Source: Limimaricola sp. (GTDB lineage Bacteria; Pseudomonadota; Alphaproteobacteria; Rhodobacterales; Rhodobacteraceae). Taken from it: a DNA stretch of 64,000 nt. Positions 55,139 to 64,000 of this stretch are shown piece after piece (the stretch's first letter is position 1; every line of letters starts with the position of its first letter). The stretch lies in assembly GCF_016125575.1 (NCBI RefSeq), contig NZ_WGLM01000005.1, positions 744,001-808,000 on the forward strand, in the 5' to 3' direction. Position numbers and translations under genes: made by a program. Below the pieces are notes generated by a model. It was not told where the DNA came from. It did no database searches and was given only the letters and a program-made list of their open reading frames with translations.

Positions 55139-55169
55139 TGCCCCGGCGGCTGCCGAGCCCCGCCGTTCC

Positions 55170-56252
55170 TCAGCGGACCTTCAGCGTGGCCAGCCCGATC
55201 ATCGCGAGGATCAGCGAGATGATCCAGAAGCGGATCACGATCTGCGGCTCGGCCCAGCCCTTCTTTTCGTAATGATGATGGATCGGCGCCATCAGGAACA
55301 CCCGCCGCCCGGTCCGCTTGAAGTAGAGAACCTGAATGATCACGCTCAGCGCCTCGACAACGAAGAGGCCGCCAACGATGGCCAGCACGATCTCATGCTT
55401 GGTGGCAACAGCGATCGCCCCCAGCGCACCGCCCAGTGCGAGGCTGCCGGTATCGCCCATGAACACGGCGGCCGGCGGTGCGTTGTACCACAGGAACCCC
55501 AGCCCGCCGCCCACAAGGCCCGCGCAAAAGATCAGCAATTCACCGGTATCGGGCACGTAATGCAGATCGAGATAGTCGGAGAAGTCGACCCGCCCCACGA
55601 AATAGGCGATCACCCCGAACGTGCCGGCCGCGATCATCACCGGCATGATCGCCAGCCCGTCAAGCCCGTCGGTCAGGTTCACCGCATTGGCCGCGCCCAC
55701 GATTACGACCATGGCGAAAGGCACGTAAAAGAGGCCGAGATTGACCAGCAGCCGCTTGAAAACCGGGAAGGCCAGATCACCGGACAGGTCCGCGGGATGC
55801 AGCCGCATGACGGCATAGCCCGCCAGCCCGGCAATCACGAGGCCCAGCAGCATCCGCACCCGGCCTGATACACCGGCCGAGGTCTGCTTGCGCACTTTGG
55901 CATAGTCGTCGGCAAAACCCAACGCGGCAAAGCTCAGCGTCACCAGCAACACCAGCCAGACGAAGGCATTGTCGAGCCGCGCCCACAGCAGGGTCGAGGT
56001 GGTCAGCGCCCCCACGATCAGCAGCCCGCCCATCGTTGGCGTGCCGGCCTTTGACAAATGGCCCTCGGGACCGTCCAGCCGGATCGGCTGGCCCTTGCCC
56101 TGTTTGCGCCGCAGCACGTTGATCAGCGGCTTTCCGAAGATGAAGCCGAAGACCAGCGCCGTCAGGAACGCGCCACCAGCCCGAAAGGTGATGTAGCGGA
56201 AGAGGTTGAAGAGGTCGCCGCCGTCGGACAGATGTGTCAGCCAGTAAAGCAT
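55170..56252 (-). CDS. mraY: Phospho-N-acetylmuramoyl-pentapeptide transferase
   Basis: A 360-aa membrane enzyme with ten helices that makes lipid I from UDP-MurNAc-pentapeptide and undecaprenyl phosphate. Active-site motifs [19 protein letters not shown] and H-H-H-Y-E-K-K-G-W are intact. Full length. It follows murF by five bases. Repeats D and E and a CtrA-like site lie downstream, before murD. Confidence 0.98.
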   Translation of the reverse strand: MLYWLTHLSDGGDLFNLFRYITFRAGGAFLTALVFGFIFGKPLINVLRRKQGKGQPIRLDGPEGHLSKAGTPTMGGLLIVGALTTSTLLWARLDNAFVWLVLLVTLSFAALGFADDYAKVRKQTSAGVSGRVRMLLGLVIAGLAGYAVMRLHPADLSGDLAFPVFKRLLVNLGLFYVPFAMVVIVGAANAVNLTDGLDGLAIMPVMIAAGTFGVIAYFVGRVDFSDYLDLHYVPDTGELLIFCAGLVGGGLGFLWYNAPPAAVFMGDTGSLALGGALGAIAVATKHEIVLAIVGGLFVVEALSVIIQVLYFKRTGRRVFLMAPIHHHYEKKGWAEPQIVIRFWIISLILAMIGLATLKVR

Positions 56253-56257
56253 GGGCG

Positions 56258-57700
56258 TCAGGCCTCCATGTCGGGAACGGGCCCGCGATGCCTCAGTTTG
56301 CGGATGGCGTCAACGACAAGGCTGACACGGCTGCCCTTGGAGCCCTTGACCAGCACAACATCGCCGGCGTCGAGCAGGCGCGCGACCCGCGGCGTCAGGT
56401 CCTCGGCCCGGTCGGCCAGGACCCCACGCTTGTCCCGGGGCAGCGCGGCGTGCAAGGCGCGCATGCGCGGGCCGACGCAGTGCACGGTGCTGATGTCGGC
56501 CATCGCGGGCAAGCGGGCCAGATCGGCGTGCATCTCGGCCTCGGTCGGGCCCAGTTCCAGCATGTCGCCGAGGATCGCCACGCGGCGGCCCTGCGAGATG
56601 CGTCCCACGCCGTTGCGCGGCTGGGCCGCGGCCAGCACCTCCAGCGCGGCGGCCATCGACGCGGGATTGGCGTTGAAGGCGTCGTCGATCAGGTCGATCG
56701 TCTCGTTCTCGCGCGCAACGTCGAGGAGCACCGTCTCGCGCGTGCCACGCCCTGCGGGCGGGCTCCATCCCGCAAGGCCGCAGAGGCTGCGCGCGCGGTC
56801 GGCGCCAAGGGATGTCGCCAGCGCGAGCACGCCCAAAGCATTCAGCGCGAAGTGCCGCCCCTCGCTGGCGACATTCAGCAGGATCGGCGTGCGCCATGCC
56901 CGCCCTTCGGCCACGGTATGACCGTCGCCGACGCGAATGCGGGTCAGGCGGTGATGATCATGCGGCTGCATCCCGAAGAGCACCACATGCGCGCCCGCCC
57001 GCCGGGCGGTATCGACGAGGATGTCGGTCTGGGGCAGGTCCCCGTGCAGGACCGCGGTCCCGTTCGGCTCCAGCCCCTCGCAAATGCTGGCCTTTTCCAT
57101 GGCAATACCTTCGAGGCTGCCGAACGCCTCGAAATGGGCGGCAGCGACGGTGGTGATCATCACCGCATGGGGGCGGGCCTGGCGGGCCAGCGGTGCGATC
57201 TCGCCGGGGTGGTTCATGCCGATCTCGATCACCGCGAAATCGGCATCGGGCGGCATCCGGGCCAGCGTCAGTGGCACGCCCCAGTGGTTGTTGTAGCTCG
57301 CCTCGGCGGCATGGACGCGCCCCTGCCCGTCGAGGGCGGCGCGCAGCATCTCCTTGGCCGAGGTCTTGCCAACTGATCCGGTGATGGCCGCAACGCGGGC
57401 ACGGCTGCGGGCGCGTCCGGCGCGGCCGAGGTCCTCGAGCGCCGCCTGCACGTCGGGCACGATCAGCAGGGGCGCATCGGCGGGCACGTCGGCGGGGTGG
57501 TGGGTGACAAGGGCAGCCGCAGCGCCGCCCGCCAGTGCCTGTGCCACGAAATCATGCCCGTCGCGCGTGGCCTTGAGCGCCACGAACAGGTCACCCGGCT
57601 CAAGTGTGCGGGTGTCGATGCTGACGCCGTTGGCGACGAAAGGCGCGGTGGCGGTACCGCCCGTTGCGGCGGCGGCCTCGGCTGCGGTCCAGAGCGTCAT
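56258..57700 (-). CDS. murF: UDP-N-acetylmuramoyl-tripeptide--D-alanyl-D-alanine ligase
   Basis: A 480-aa Mur ligase attaching D-Ala-D-Ala. ATP loop [14 protein letters not shown] near residue 108, then [12 protein letters not shown] and G-M-N-H-P-G-E-I. Its start overlaps the murE stop by four bases (ATGA), so the two are coupled. Confidence 0.97.
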   Translation of the reverse strand: MTLWTAAEAAAATGGTATAPFVANGVSIDTRTLEPGDLFVALKATRDGHDFVAQALAGGAAAALVTHHPADVPADAPLLIVPDVQAALEDLGRAGRARSRARVAAITGSVGKTSAKEMLRAALDGQGRVHAAEASYNNHWGVPLTLARMPPDADFAVIEIGMNHPGEIAPLARQARPHAVMITTVAAAHFEAFGSLEGIAMEKASICEGLEPNGTAVLHGDLPQTDILVDTARRAGAHVVLFGMQPHDHHRLTRIRVGDGHTVAEGRAWRTPILLNVASEGRHFALNALGVLALATSLGADRARSLCGLAGWSPPAGRGTRETVLLDVARENETIDLIDDAFNANPASMAAALEVLAAAQPRNGVGRISQGRRVAILGDMLELGPTEAEMHADLARLPAMADISTVHCVGPRMRALHAALPRDKRGVLADRAEDLTPRVARLLDAGDVVLVKGSKGSRVSLVVDAIRKLRHRGPVPDMEA

Positions 57701-59220
57701 CCGCCCCTCCCGTCCAGTGCGGCCACGGCAATGCTGGCCTGTTCGGCATCGTCGAAAGGCAGCACATCCTGACCGACGACCTGCCCCGTCTCGTGCCCTT
57801 TGCCGCAGATCAGCAGCGCGTCGCCCGGTCCCAAGGCATCAATGCCATGCAGGATGGCGGTGGCGCGGTCGCCCACCTCGGCCACGTCGGTGCCCGCCTC
57901 GATGCCGGCCAGCACCGCGGCGCGGATCGCGGCCGGATCTTCGCTGCGGGGGTTGTCGTCGGTCACGATGACATGATCGGCATGGCGCGCGGCGGCGGCC
58001 CCCATCAGCGGGCGCTTGCCCGCGTCGCGGTCGCCGCCGGCCCCGATGATGGCGACGATCCGGCCCATGACATGCGGGCGCAGCGCGGCCAGCGCGGTTT
58101 CGATCGCGTCGGGCGTATGGGCATAGTCGACAAAGACCACGGCCCCGTTGTCGCGGGTCGCGGCCAGCTGCATCCGCCCGCGCACGGTGGACAGCTGCGG
58201 CAGCGCGCGGAACACCTCGTCCGGATCACCGCCTGCGGCGATCACGAGGCCCGCGGCAACCAGCGCGTTCTCGGCCTGAAACCCGCCGATCAGCCGCAGC
58301 CGGACAAGGTGCGGGCGGCCCTGCCATTCAAAGCGCAGCTCTTGCCCTGTCGCGTCAAAGCGTTCGGTGACGAGCCGCAGGCGCGCATCCTTGCTTCGCC
58401 CGACGCCGATCACCTCTTGCCCGCGGTCACGGGCAATCTCTGCCACTTCCGGTCCCTTGGGATCGTCGAGGTTGACGACCGCAACGCCCTCTTCAGGCAA
58501 GATGCGGGTGAAAAGGCCCATCTTGGCGGCGAAATATGCCTCGAACGTCTTATGGTAGTCGAGGTGGTCCTGGCTGAAATTGGTGAAGCCCGCAGCGGCC
58601 AGCAGCACGCCATCAAGCCGCCTTTGGTCAAGCCCGTGGCTGGACGCCTCCATCGCGCAATGGCTGATGCCCGCGCCCGCGGCCTCGGCCAGAACGCGGT
58701 GCAGCATGACGGGGTCGGGCGTGGTGTGGCGCAGCGGGTGGGTCCATGCGCCTTCGACGCCGGTCGTGCCCAGGTTGATCGCGGCCAGCCCCATCTCGGC
58801 CCAGATCTGGCGGCAGAAGGTGGCGACGGAGGTCTTGCCGTTCGTGCCCGTCACCGCGACCATCGTCGCCGGCTGCGGCCCGAACCACAGTGCTGCAGCA
58901 CGGGCCAGCGTGGCGCGCGCATCCTCGGCCACGACAAGGGCCGCGCCGGTGCCCGGCAGCGCGGGGCGGGCGATTTCGGCCCCGGCGGCATCGGTCAGTA
59001 TCGCGACCGCGCCTTGCCGCAAGGCGGTATCAATGAAGGTGGCACCGTGGGCCCGGCTGCCCGGAAGTGCGGCAAAAAGCATGCCGGGGCGCACCTCTCG
59101 GCTGTCAGAGGTCAATCCGGCCACGCGCGCCTCTCGCCCGCCCGCGGCATGCAGCCCCAGATCGGCAAGCGACATCGTGCGTCCGCCCGTTTCCGCCCCG
59201 CTGCCTTGCCCTGCGGTCAT
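57697..59220 (-). CDS. murE: UDP-N-acetylmuramoyl-tripeptide synthetase (meso-DAP adding)
   Basis: A 507-aa Mur ligase. ATP loop T-G-T-N-G-K-T-S, then E-A-S-S-H-G-L-D-Q-R-R. The amino-acid motif D-N-P-R-S-E-D-P marks the meso-diaminopimelate type rather than the lysine type. GGAG precedes ATG 59220; an ATG 15 codons later (M-S-L-A-D-L-G-L) is an alternative. It lies 24 bases after ftsI. Confidence 0.97.
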   Translation of the reverse strand: MTAGQGSGAETGGRTMSLADLGLHAAGGREARVAGLTSDSREVRPGMLFAALPGSRAHGATFIDTALRQGAVAILTDAAGAEIARPALPGTGAALVVAEDARATLARAAALWFGPQPATMVAVTGTNGKTSVATFCRQIWAEMGLAAINLGTTGVEGAWTHPLRHTTPDPVMLHRVLAEAAGAGISHCAMEASSHGLDQRRLDGVLLAAAGFTNFSQDHLDYHKTFEAYFAAKMGLFTRILPEEGVAVVNLDDPKGPEVAEIARDRGQEVIGVGRSKDARLRLVTERFDATGQELRFEWQGRPHLVRLRLIGGFQAENALVAAGLVIAAGGDPDEVFRALPQLSTVRGRMQLAATRDNGAVVFVDYAHTPDAIETALAALRPHVMGRIVAIIGAGGDRDAGKRPLMGAAAARHADHVIVTDDNPRSEDPAAIRAAVLAGIEAGTDVAEVGDRATAILHGIDALGPGDALLICGKGHETGQVVGQDVLPFDDAEQASIAVAALDGRGG

Positions 59221-59244
59221 ATTTCTCCGTCGCTTTCGCCTGCC

Positions 59245-61026
59245 TCAGTTGGAGGACAGTTGTATACCCGCCGCGTCGGGGGTTTCAATCTGCGGCCGCA
59301 GGCCCAAGAGCGGCCCGACCCGGCGGATCATCTCGGCAGCGACCGGCACGGCCGTCCAGCCCGCGGTACGCTTGGGGGCGCCGCCGGTTGTCTCGGAAGG
59401 TTCGTCCAGCGTTACCACGAGGACATATCGCGGATCGTTGGCCGGAAAGGCCGAGGCGAAGGTGGCCACCACCTTGTCGTTGTAATAGCCGCCCTGCGGG
59501 TCGGGCTTGTCGGCGGTGCCGGTCTTGCCCGCAACCTGATAGCCCGGCACATCGCCGAACGAGGCCGTGCCGCGGGTGACGACGGCGCGCAACATCTGGC
59601 GCATCTGTTCGGACACGGCCTCGCTGACGATCCGGGGGCCGGCCTGCGGATGGTCCTGTTTCAGAAGCGTCGGGCGCACCAGCGTGCCGCCGTTGAGGAT
59701 CGAGGCATAGGCCGCGGCGAGGTGCAGCGGGGAATCGGCGATGCCGTGGCCATAGGCGATGGTCATCGTCGACAGTTCCGACCAGTGCGGCGGCACCAGC
59801 GGCCTGCCCCCCGGCGCCTCGGCCAGTTCGACCGGGGTCGCGTCAAGCAGGCCCAGCGAGCCGAGGAAGGCACGCTGCCGGTCAGTGCCGATCTGCTGGG
59901 CGATCCGTGCCGCGCCGATGTTGGAGCTTTCGACGATCACGTCGGTGACGCTCAGGTGCGATCCGTAGTCGTGAAAGTCATTGATACGGAACTTGCCCCA
60001 GACCAGCGGGCCGCGGGTATCGATCATGGTATCGGGCGTGATCAGGCCAAGTTGCAGCGCTTGCGCGACGGCAAAGACCTTGAACGTCGAGCCCAGTTCA
60101 TAAACCCCCTGGACCGCACGGTTGAAGAGCGGGCTGTCGGACGCATCGCCCGTAGTCAACGGGCGCGGCCGGTTGTTGGGGTCAAAGTCGGGCAGCGAGG
60201 CAAGGGCCAGAATCTCGCCCGTATGCACATCCATCAAGACAGCTGCCGCGCCCTTGGCGTTCATCAGGCTCATGCCGCCGGCCAGCACCTGTTCGGTCGC
60301 GGCCTGCACCGAAAGGTCGATCGACAGCTTGAGCGGTGCGCCGTTGTTGGCCGGGTCACGCAGGAAGCTGTCGAACTGGCGCGCCACGCCTGCCACGCCC
60401 ACGATTTCCGCAGCATTGACCCCCTCGCGGCCATAGGTGGCACCGCCAAGGATGTGACTGGCCACCGGGCCATTGGGATAAATGCGCATCTCGCGCGGGC
60501 CGAAAAGGATGCCCGGATCGCCGATGTCATGAACCTGCTGCATCTGCTCGGGGCTGATCTGGCGGCGGATCCAGACAAACTTGCGGCTGCCGGTAAAGTC
60601 GCGGATCAACTGATCAGCGTTCAACTCGGGGAAGATCGCGGCGAGTTTGCGCGCGGTGCCAACAGGATCAATCATCTGCGGCGGCTGGGCATAGACCGAG
60701 TTGGTTTCGAGGTTCGTGGCAAGGATGTTGCCATTGCGGTCGAGGATGTCGGCGCGCAGCCCGATGATGGGGTTGTTGCTGACCGAGGCGCGCGGCTCTT
60801 CCGGGGCGGAGCCGGCCAGCGTGGCCATGCGATAGCCGATCGAGGCGAAGGCAAAGACGAACAAGAGGCCCATCACCGTCAGCCGGGTTTCGGCGCGGGC
60901 GCGGGCGCGATCTTGGACTTGCGCCGCGCGTTTCAGCCGGGCCTCGCGCTCGATCCGGGCGGGGTTCTCGCCATTCTCGCGGGCGCGCAGGATGCGGGCG
61001 AGTGGTCTGAGGGGCGCACGGATCAC
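59245..61026 (-). CDS. ftsI: Septal peptidoglycan transpeptidase FtsI (PBP3)
   Basis: A 593-aa class B PBP. A cytoplasmic N-terminus of about 50 residues, one membrane helix (about 50-70), a PBP dimer domain, and a transpeptidase domain with S313 in G-S-T-F-K, S-S-N (367-369) and K-T-G-T (501-504). It cross-links septal peptidoglycan with FtsW. It overlaps ftsL by four bases. Confidence 0.97.
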   Translation of the reverse strand: MIRAPLRPLARILRARENGENPARIEREARLKRAAQVQDRARARAETRLTVMGLLFVFAFASIGYRMATLAGSAPEEPRASVSNNPIIGLRADILDRNGNILATNLETNSVYAQPPQMIDPVGTARKLAAIFPELNADQLIRDFTGSRKFVWIRRQISPEQMQQVHDIGDPGILFGPREMRIYPNGPVASHILGGATYGREGVNAAEIVGVAGVARQFDSFLRDPANNGAPLKLSIDLSVQAATEQVLAGGMSLMNAKGAAAVLMDVHTGEILALASLPDFDPNNRPRPLTTGDASDSPLFNRAVQGVYELGSTFKVFAVAQALQLGLITPDTMIDTRGPLVWGKFRINDFHDYGSHLSVTDVIVESSNIGAARIAQQIGTDRQRAFLGSLGLLDATPVELAEAPGGRPLVPPHWSELSTMTIAYGHGIADSPLHLAAAYASILNGGTLVRPTLLKQDHPQAGPRIVSEAVSEQMRQMLRAVVTRGTASFGDVPGYQVAGKTGTADKPDPQGGYYNDKVVATFASAFPANDPRYVLVVTLDEPSETTGGAPKRTAGWTAVPVAAEMIRRVGPLLGLRPQIETPDAAGIQLSSN

Positions 61027-61412
61027 AGCGGTTCTCCCTTGCCCAGCGGCGCCGCGGTGGCGACCGGGTTGGTGATGGGGCCGGTCACGGCCCCGTTGGT
61101 GGGCGGTGTTTCGGGTGCGGCGGCCAGCGGAAGGCGCGGGACCGCGTCGACCGTGCCGAAGGATTCGGGCACCATCGGCAAGAGGCCCAGCCGGGCAAAG
61201 TTCATGTCGGCCAGTTCGCGCAGCCGGTCGGGACGGTTCTCATAGGCCCATTCAGCGCGCAGCATCGCCAGCCGCTCATGCGCATTGGCGATCTTGTCGT
61301 GCAGATCGCGCACCTCGTGCATCACCTGCTGGGTGCGGTAATTCTCGCGGTAGGCCCAGAAGCCCAGTCCCATGACGGCGATGGCCAGCAACACGTTCGT
61401 GAGCCCCCGCAT
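61023..61412 (-). CDS. ftsL: Cell division protein FtsL
   Basis: A 129-aa bitopic protein: a membrane helix (about residues 5-20, N-V-L-L-A-I-A-V-M-G-L-G-F-W-A-Y), a coiled coil (about 24-70, M-H-E-V-R-D-L-H-D-K-I-A ... L-R-A-E-W-A-Y-E-N-R-P) and a Pro/Ala-rich tail. Position between rsmH and ftsI and the R-P-x-R-L-x-x-L-A pattern support FtsL of the FtsQLB complex. ATGA overlap with ftsI. Confidence 0.9.
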   Translation of the reverse strand: MRGLTNVLLAIAVMGLGFWAYRENYRTQQVMHEVRDLHDKIANAHERLAMLRAEWAYENRPDRLRELADMNFARLGLLPMVPESFGTVDAVPRLPLAAAPETPPTNGAVTGPITNPVATAAPLGKGEPL

Positions 61413-61414
61413 CT

Positions 61415-62395
61415 TCAGCGTTCCCCTTTGCGCAGCGGCATGCCCAGCGCGGCACGGCTGACCGGCGCAGGCGGCGCAGCGGTGCGCCGGGCCACACGCA
61501 GCCGCGCCGAGCGGGCGCGCGGATTTGCGGCAAGCTCGGTGGCGTCAGGCTCCACGGCCTTGCGCGTGACGATTTCAAAGGCCGCCTCGGGCTGGGCCAT
61601 TTCGGGCTGGTAGCGGTTGGCGTTGGCGGCCTTGCCCGCGCGGATCTGGACGAAACGCTTGACCATCCTGTCCTCGACCGAATGGAAGGTGACCACGGCC
61701 AGCTTGCCGCCCGGTTTCAATGCGCGTTCGGCGGCCTGCAACCCCTCGGCCAGTTCGCCGTATTCGTCGTTGACCGCAATGCGCAGCGCCTGAAAGCTGC
61801 GGGTGGCGGGATGGCTTTGCCCCGGTTTGGGCCGCGGCAGGCAGGACTGCACGATGCTGGCCAGTTGCCCGGTCGTGGTGACCGGGCGAGCCGCCACGAT
61901 CGCCCGTGCGATCCGGCGCGACGCGCGTTCCTCGCCATAAAGATAAAGGATATCGGCCAGTTCGCCCTCGTCGAGGCTGTTGGCAAGATCCGAAGCTGTC
62001 GGCCCTTCATCGCTCATGCGCATGTCAAGCGGGCCGTCGCGCATGAAGGAAAAGCCGCGCTCGGGCTGGTCAAGCTGCATCGAGGAAACCCCGAGGTCGA
62101 GCACGACGCCGTCAAGGTCATGCCCATACTGGTCAAGCTGCGAAAATCGCCCCTCGACCAGCCGCAGACGGTCGCCATAGGCCGGAGCCCAACTTTCCGC
62201 CATCGCCAGAACGCTGGGGTCGCGATCAACACCGATCACCTGGTCGGCGCCGGCCTCCAGCAGGCCGCGCGCGTAGCCGCCCGCGCCAAATGTGCCGTCC
62301 AGCCAGATGCCCGAGACCGGGGCGACCGCCGCCAGAAGTGGGCGCAGCAGGACGGGAATGTGGGGTGTTTCGGGCATCGCGGCAGCGGGGGACAT
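61415..62395 (-). CDS. rsmH: 16S rRNA (cytosine(1402)-N(4))-methyltransferase
   Basis: A 326-aa SAM methyltransferase (formerly MraW) acting on the 16S rRNA decoding centre. It begins H-I-P-V-L-L, then the SAM motif [10 protein letters not shown] and [18 protein letters not shown] and [12 protein letters not shown] 62395 lies four bases after the mraZ stop; an ATG six codons later is also possible. Confidence 0.97.
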   Translation of the reverse strand: MSPAAAMPETPHIPVLLRPLLAAVAPVSGIWLDGTFGAGGYARGLLEAGADQVIGVDRDPSVLAMAESWAPAYGDRLRLVEGRFSQLDQYGHDLDGVVLDLGVSSMQLDQPERGFSFMRDGPLDMRMSDEGPTASDLANSLDEGELADILYLYGEERASRRIARAIVAARPVTTTGQLASIVQSCLPRPKPGQSHPATRSFQALRIAVNDEYGELAEGLQAAERALKPGGKLAVVTFHSVEDRMVKRFVQIRAGKAANANRYQPEMAQPEAAFEIVTRKAVEPDATELAANPRARSARLRVARRTAAPPAPVSRAALGMPLRKGER

Positions 62396-62399
62396 GATC

Positions 62400-62897
62400 T
62401 TACGTTCCGTCGATCAAGCCGAGCGGGTCGAAATCCTCGCCCTGCTCGTCCAACCAATCCTGCAGGCCGGCGCCGACGCTGTTCTCGAAGGTTTCGGCCT
62501 TCCAGATTTCGAAATGGTCGCCCACGCCGCGCACGTAAAGCTCGCCCTCGCCCATGCCGAGTTTCTGGCGCTGCTTGATGGGCAGCACGACGCGCCCGTC
62601 CTTGTCCACCTCCAGCCGGATCGACTGGCCGATGATGAGGTGCGACAGGCGCCGCTTGTTGGGGTTGGAGGCGGGCATCGCATAGATGCTGGCCACGATG
62701 CGGCCGAATTCCTCGACGGTATAGACGTGAAGGGTGTCGCGCAGGTGGTCGCCGTAAAGCAGCATCAGCTTGGGCGAGAGGCCTTCGGTCCAGTCCGGAT
62801 CGCCACGTTCAAGCACGCGACGAAAGTCGGCCGGGATCGACATGCGCCCCTTGCCGTCCACTTTCGGCTGATGCTCGCCTGTGAAGCTCAGAACCAC
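62400..62897 (-). CDS. mraZ: Transcriptional regulator / dcw regulator MraZ
   Basis: A 165-aa protein with two AbrB-like DNA-binding halves: [14 protein letters not shown] (about 15-28) and [14 protein letters not shown] (about 98-111). MraZ forms a ring, binds TGGGN repeats upstream of its own gene and represses the dcw operon. The start is taken as GTG 62897, since conserved sequence (S-F-T-G-E-H-Q) begins right there and no ATG is near; the ribosome site is weak. It heads the dcw cluster, and likely MraZ boxes are at 63343-63368. Confidence 0.9.
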   Translation of the reverse strand: MVLSFTGEHQPKVDGKGRMSIPADFRRVLERGDPDWTEGLSPKLMLLYGDHLRDTLHVYTVEEFGRIVASIYAMPASNPNKRRLSHLIIGQSIRLEVDKDGRVVLPIKQRQKLGMGEGELYVRGVGDHFEIWKAETFENSVGAGLQDWLDEQGEDFDPLGLIDGT

Positions 62898-63342
62898 TGC
62901 CCCGCGGCCCTTCCGTTGTTCCGCCCCAGGCCTGTCCTGAAACTGAAAACGGCGGATTGAGCTGCTGCCACTGCCCAATCCGCCGCCCTCGACCCGTCTC
63001 CGGGTTGTCCGACTGCGCGCGCCACCTGGGGGGATGTCTGCTCGCTCGCGCGCCGGATCTCGATGTCTGGAAGGGCGGGGCCTGTATGAAACCTGCTCAG
63101 GTTCGGTTGCCGTGTGGGGTTCTTTTGATGCCCCTTGATCGTCTGCCCGTCTTCCGTGGTCAGAAGGTGGCATGGGATTTCATGGTAATCAACAAGAAAG
63201 TTGTGCAGATGGGTACCACATCTGGGATTTGGTGGGCCCACCAGACAAGGTGTTGGGCCAAAATTGCAGAATGCACCCCACCAATTGTCTAATTTGTGCA
63301 ATCGAATACTATATATGGATAGCTCTAGGATAGCCTATGAAT

Positions 63343-63368
63343 TCCCAGAAAATCCCGGAAGTTTCCCA
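63343..63368 (-). promoter_or_regulatory. MraZ-box candidate: three TGGGA-type repeats
   Basis: On the minus strand TGGGA (63368-63364), CGGGA (63357-63353) and TGGGA (63347-63343) recur with 11- and 10-base periods, i.e. 5-6-base spacers. MraZ of E. coli binds TGGGN direct repeats with 5-base spacers upstream of mraZ. The AT-rich promoter-like stretch follows immediately. This fits autorepression of the dcw operon. Confidence 0.65.
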
Positions 63369-63389
63369 GAAGCATTCTCATACACCGGT

Positions 63390-63398
63390 TTATCCACA
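63390..63398 (+). promoter_or_regulatory. Perfect DnaA box (TTATCCACA)
   Basis: TTATCCACA equals the strongest DnaA box consensus. It lies 22 bases upstream of the MraZ-type repeats in the mraZ promoter region. Only one copy is seen here, so it is more likely a regulatory site than an origin. Confidence 0.55.
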
Positions 63399-63440
63399 GG
63401 AGAAACGGTGAAAGCGGCGGGGAATCCTGCCAAATACGGG

Positions 63441-63472
63441 CGAATCACGGCCCGTCGCGCCGCCGTGATTCG
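63441..63472. terminator. Dyad after the Mrp gene (possible terminator)
   Basis: CGAATCACGG (63441-63450) and its exact reverse complement (63463-63472) form a 10-bp stem with a 12-base loop, 64 bases after the mrp stop. There is no T-run, so termination is uncertain. Each arm also contains a GANTC site (CcrM methylation sequence), and a third is at 63422-63426. Confidence 0.4.
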
Positions 63473-63535
63473 ACGCGCGCGCCCTCAAACGGCGTCAAAG
63501 GCCGTCTTGTCCCGGAAAATCCCGTGCGTGGGCGC

Positions 63536-64000
63536 TCAGCCCATGCCGCCGTCGATCAGGCGACGCGCAAGGCGGCCAAAGGCTTCGGCCATCGGCCCCT
63601 CGCCCGCGGCGACAGGTGTGCCGGCGTCACCCGAAAGCCGGGTTGGCAGGTCAAGCGGCAACTCGCCCAGGAATGGCACACCGATGCGCTGCGCCTCTGC
63701 CGCCACGCCACCATGGCCAAAGATATGTTCCTCATGCCCGCAATTGGGACAGATGTAAGTCGACATGTTCTCGATGAGGCCGAGGATCGGCGTCTTGAGC
63801 GTATTGAACATGTCGATTGCCTTGCGCGCATCCAGCAGCGCCACGTCCTGTGGCGTGCTGACGACGATGGCGCCGGTCAGCTGCGTGCGCTGGCACAGTG
63901 TCAGCTGCACGTCGCCCGTGCCCGGCGGCAAGTCCACCAGCAGCACGTCAAGCTTGCCCCACGCCACCTGCCCCAGCATCTGCTGCAGCGCGCCCATCAG
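63536..64000 (-). CDS. mrp: Mrp/NBP35-type Fe-S carrier ATPase (ApbC), C-terminal part
   Basis: The last 154 codons of a P-loop ATPase; the gene continues beyond the right edge (the frame is open to 64000). It shows L-D-V-L-L-V-D-L-P-P-G-T-G-D-V-Q, the Walker B/switch segment of Mrp proteins, then I-E-N-M-S-T-Y-I-C-P-N-C-G with the Cys pair that holds a bridging Fe-S cluster between subunits. It loads Fe-S clusters onto apo-proteins. The visible ATG at 63997 is internal; homologues have a longer N-terminal part with the Walker A motif. Confidence 0.92.
   Translation of the reverse strand: MMGALQQMLGQVAWGKLDVLLVDLPPGTGDVQLTLCQRTQLTGAIVVSTPQDVALLDARKAIDMFNTLKTPILGLIENMSTYICPNCGHEEHIFGHGGVAAEAQRIGVPFLGELPLDLPTRLSGDAGTPVAAGEGPMAEAFGRLARRLIDGGMG

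Larger units (their letters stand above)
62898..63535. other. 638-bp upstream region of the dcw cluster
   Basis: No convincing gene. In the direction of mraZ transcription it holds a terminator-like dyad (63472-63441), a DnaA box (63398-63390), three TGGGA-type repeats (63368-63343), an AT-rich stretch with CATATATAGTAT (about 63319-63308) that may be the -10 region, a 14-bp palindrome TGGTGGGCCCACCA (63243-63230), and then over 300 bases of apparently untranslated leader before mraZ. A 137-codon open frame at 62888-63301 has no recognisable protein features. Confidence 0.6.

Noticed and set aside
57664-61245. 1193-codon plus-strand frame across murE and ftsI
   Set aside because: No stop codons occur because of third-position GC bias; murE and ftsI on the minus strand have intact catalytic motifs.
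62888-63301. 137-codon minus-strand frame upstream of mraZ
   Set aside because: Composition is not protein-like, it overlaps regulatory motifs, and it runs into the mraZ start; I treat it as leader.
1-64000. tRNA, rRNA, transposase, phage, CRISPR or plasmid genes
   Set aside because: No cloverleaf-type sequence, transposase or phage-like protein was recognised; a covariance-model scan would be needed to be certain for small RNAs.

Overview
The window is a piece of a high-GC Gram-negative alphaproteobacterial chromosome, most likely Rhodobacterales (Rhodobacteraceae/Paracoccaceae). The signs are a complete division and cell wall (dcw) cluster with meso-DAP-type MurE, an LpxC/BamD outer-membrane module next to ftsZ, the aerobic cobaltochelatase genes cobS and cobT, DUF2484 genes, and CtrA-like and MraZ-like control sites. 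Almost every base is coding or short intergenic. I see no tRNA, rRNA, CRISPR array, transposase or prophage gene.

Layout. 1-554: possible first codons of pntA (minus) and a small membrane methyltransferase. 757-4082: a tightly overlapped operon of SDR, kynureninase, GNAT and tryptophan 2,3-dioxygenase. 4310-7291: a 993-aa RTX-repeat protein with a C-terminal Hint domain. 7257-10066: minus-strand genes for a CPBP protease, a TMEM175-like channel, a HemG-like flavodoxin and a glutamine-amidotransferase-type hydrolase. 10250-13800: malate synthase G, divergent from an ArsR regulator and two AHSA1/SRPBCC proteins, with a strong palindromic operator between them. 13801-20783: DUF2256 mini-protein, pepN, acyltransferase, lytic transglycosylase, gatB, DUF4177. 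20788-31957: bolA and a J-domain protein, then a minus-strand ECF sigma/anti-sigma/fasciclin/MsrB/membrane-protein cluster, then cobS, a Thr/Ser dehydratase, an FMN reductase, a VOC protein, cobT and aminopeptidase P. 32063-36281: DUF427, ClC channel, a membrane-anchored unknown and a D-lactate dehydrogenase-type flavoprotein.

36384-62897 (minus strand) is the dcw region. In transcription order it runs mraZ-rsmH-ftsL-ftsI-murE-murF-mraY-murD, then [two plus-strand flavoenzymes], then ftsW-murG-murC-DUF2484-DUF2484-small membrane protein-murB-ddl-ftsQ-ftsA-ftsZ-lpxC-bamD-recN. These genes make the UDP-MurNAc-pentapeptide and lipid II, build the divisome, and tie it to lipid A synthesis and outer-membrane protein assembly. 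Many junctions are ATGA or TGATG overlaps, which suggests translational coupling. The 638-bp region upstream of mraZ carries the likely main promoter, with three TGGGA-type MraZ boxes and a perfect DnaA box. The right edge cuts an Mrp/ApbC-type ATPase.

The observations most worth a second look are: (1) the sigma/RskA-like/fasciclin/periplasmic MsrB cluster, which resembles the mycobacterial SigK-RskA-MPT70/83 arrangement; (2) a family of five hairpin-plus-tail intergenic repeats, two of which form an inverted pair around a perfect CtrA box between mraY and murD; (3) the MraZ/DnaA site cluster upstream of mraZ; (4) the ArsR operator; (5) tandem DUF2484 genes inside the mur genes; (6) the split of the dcw cluster by two oppositely oriented flavoenzymes. 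All functional statements come from reading translated sequence and recalling families; no database search was run.
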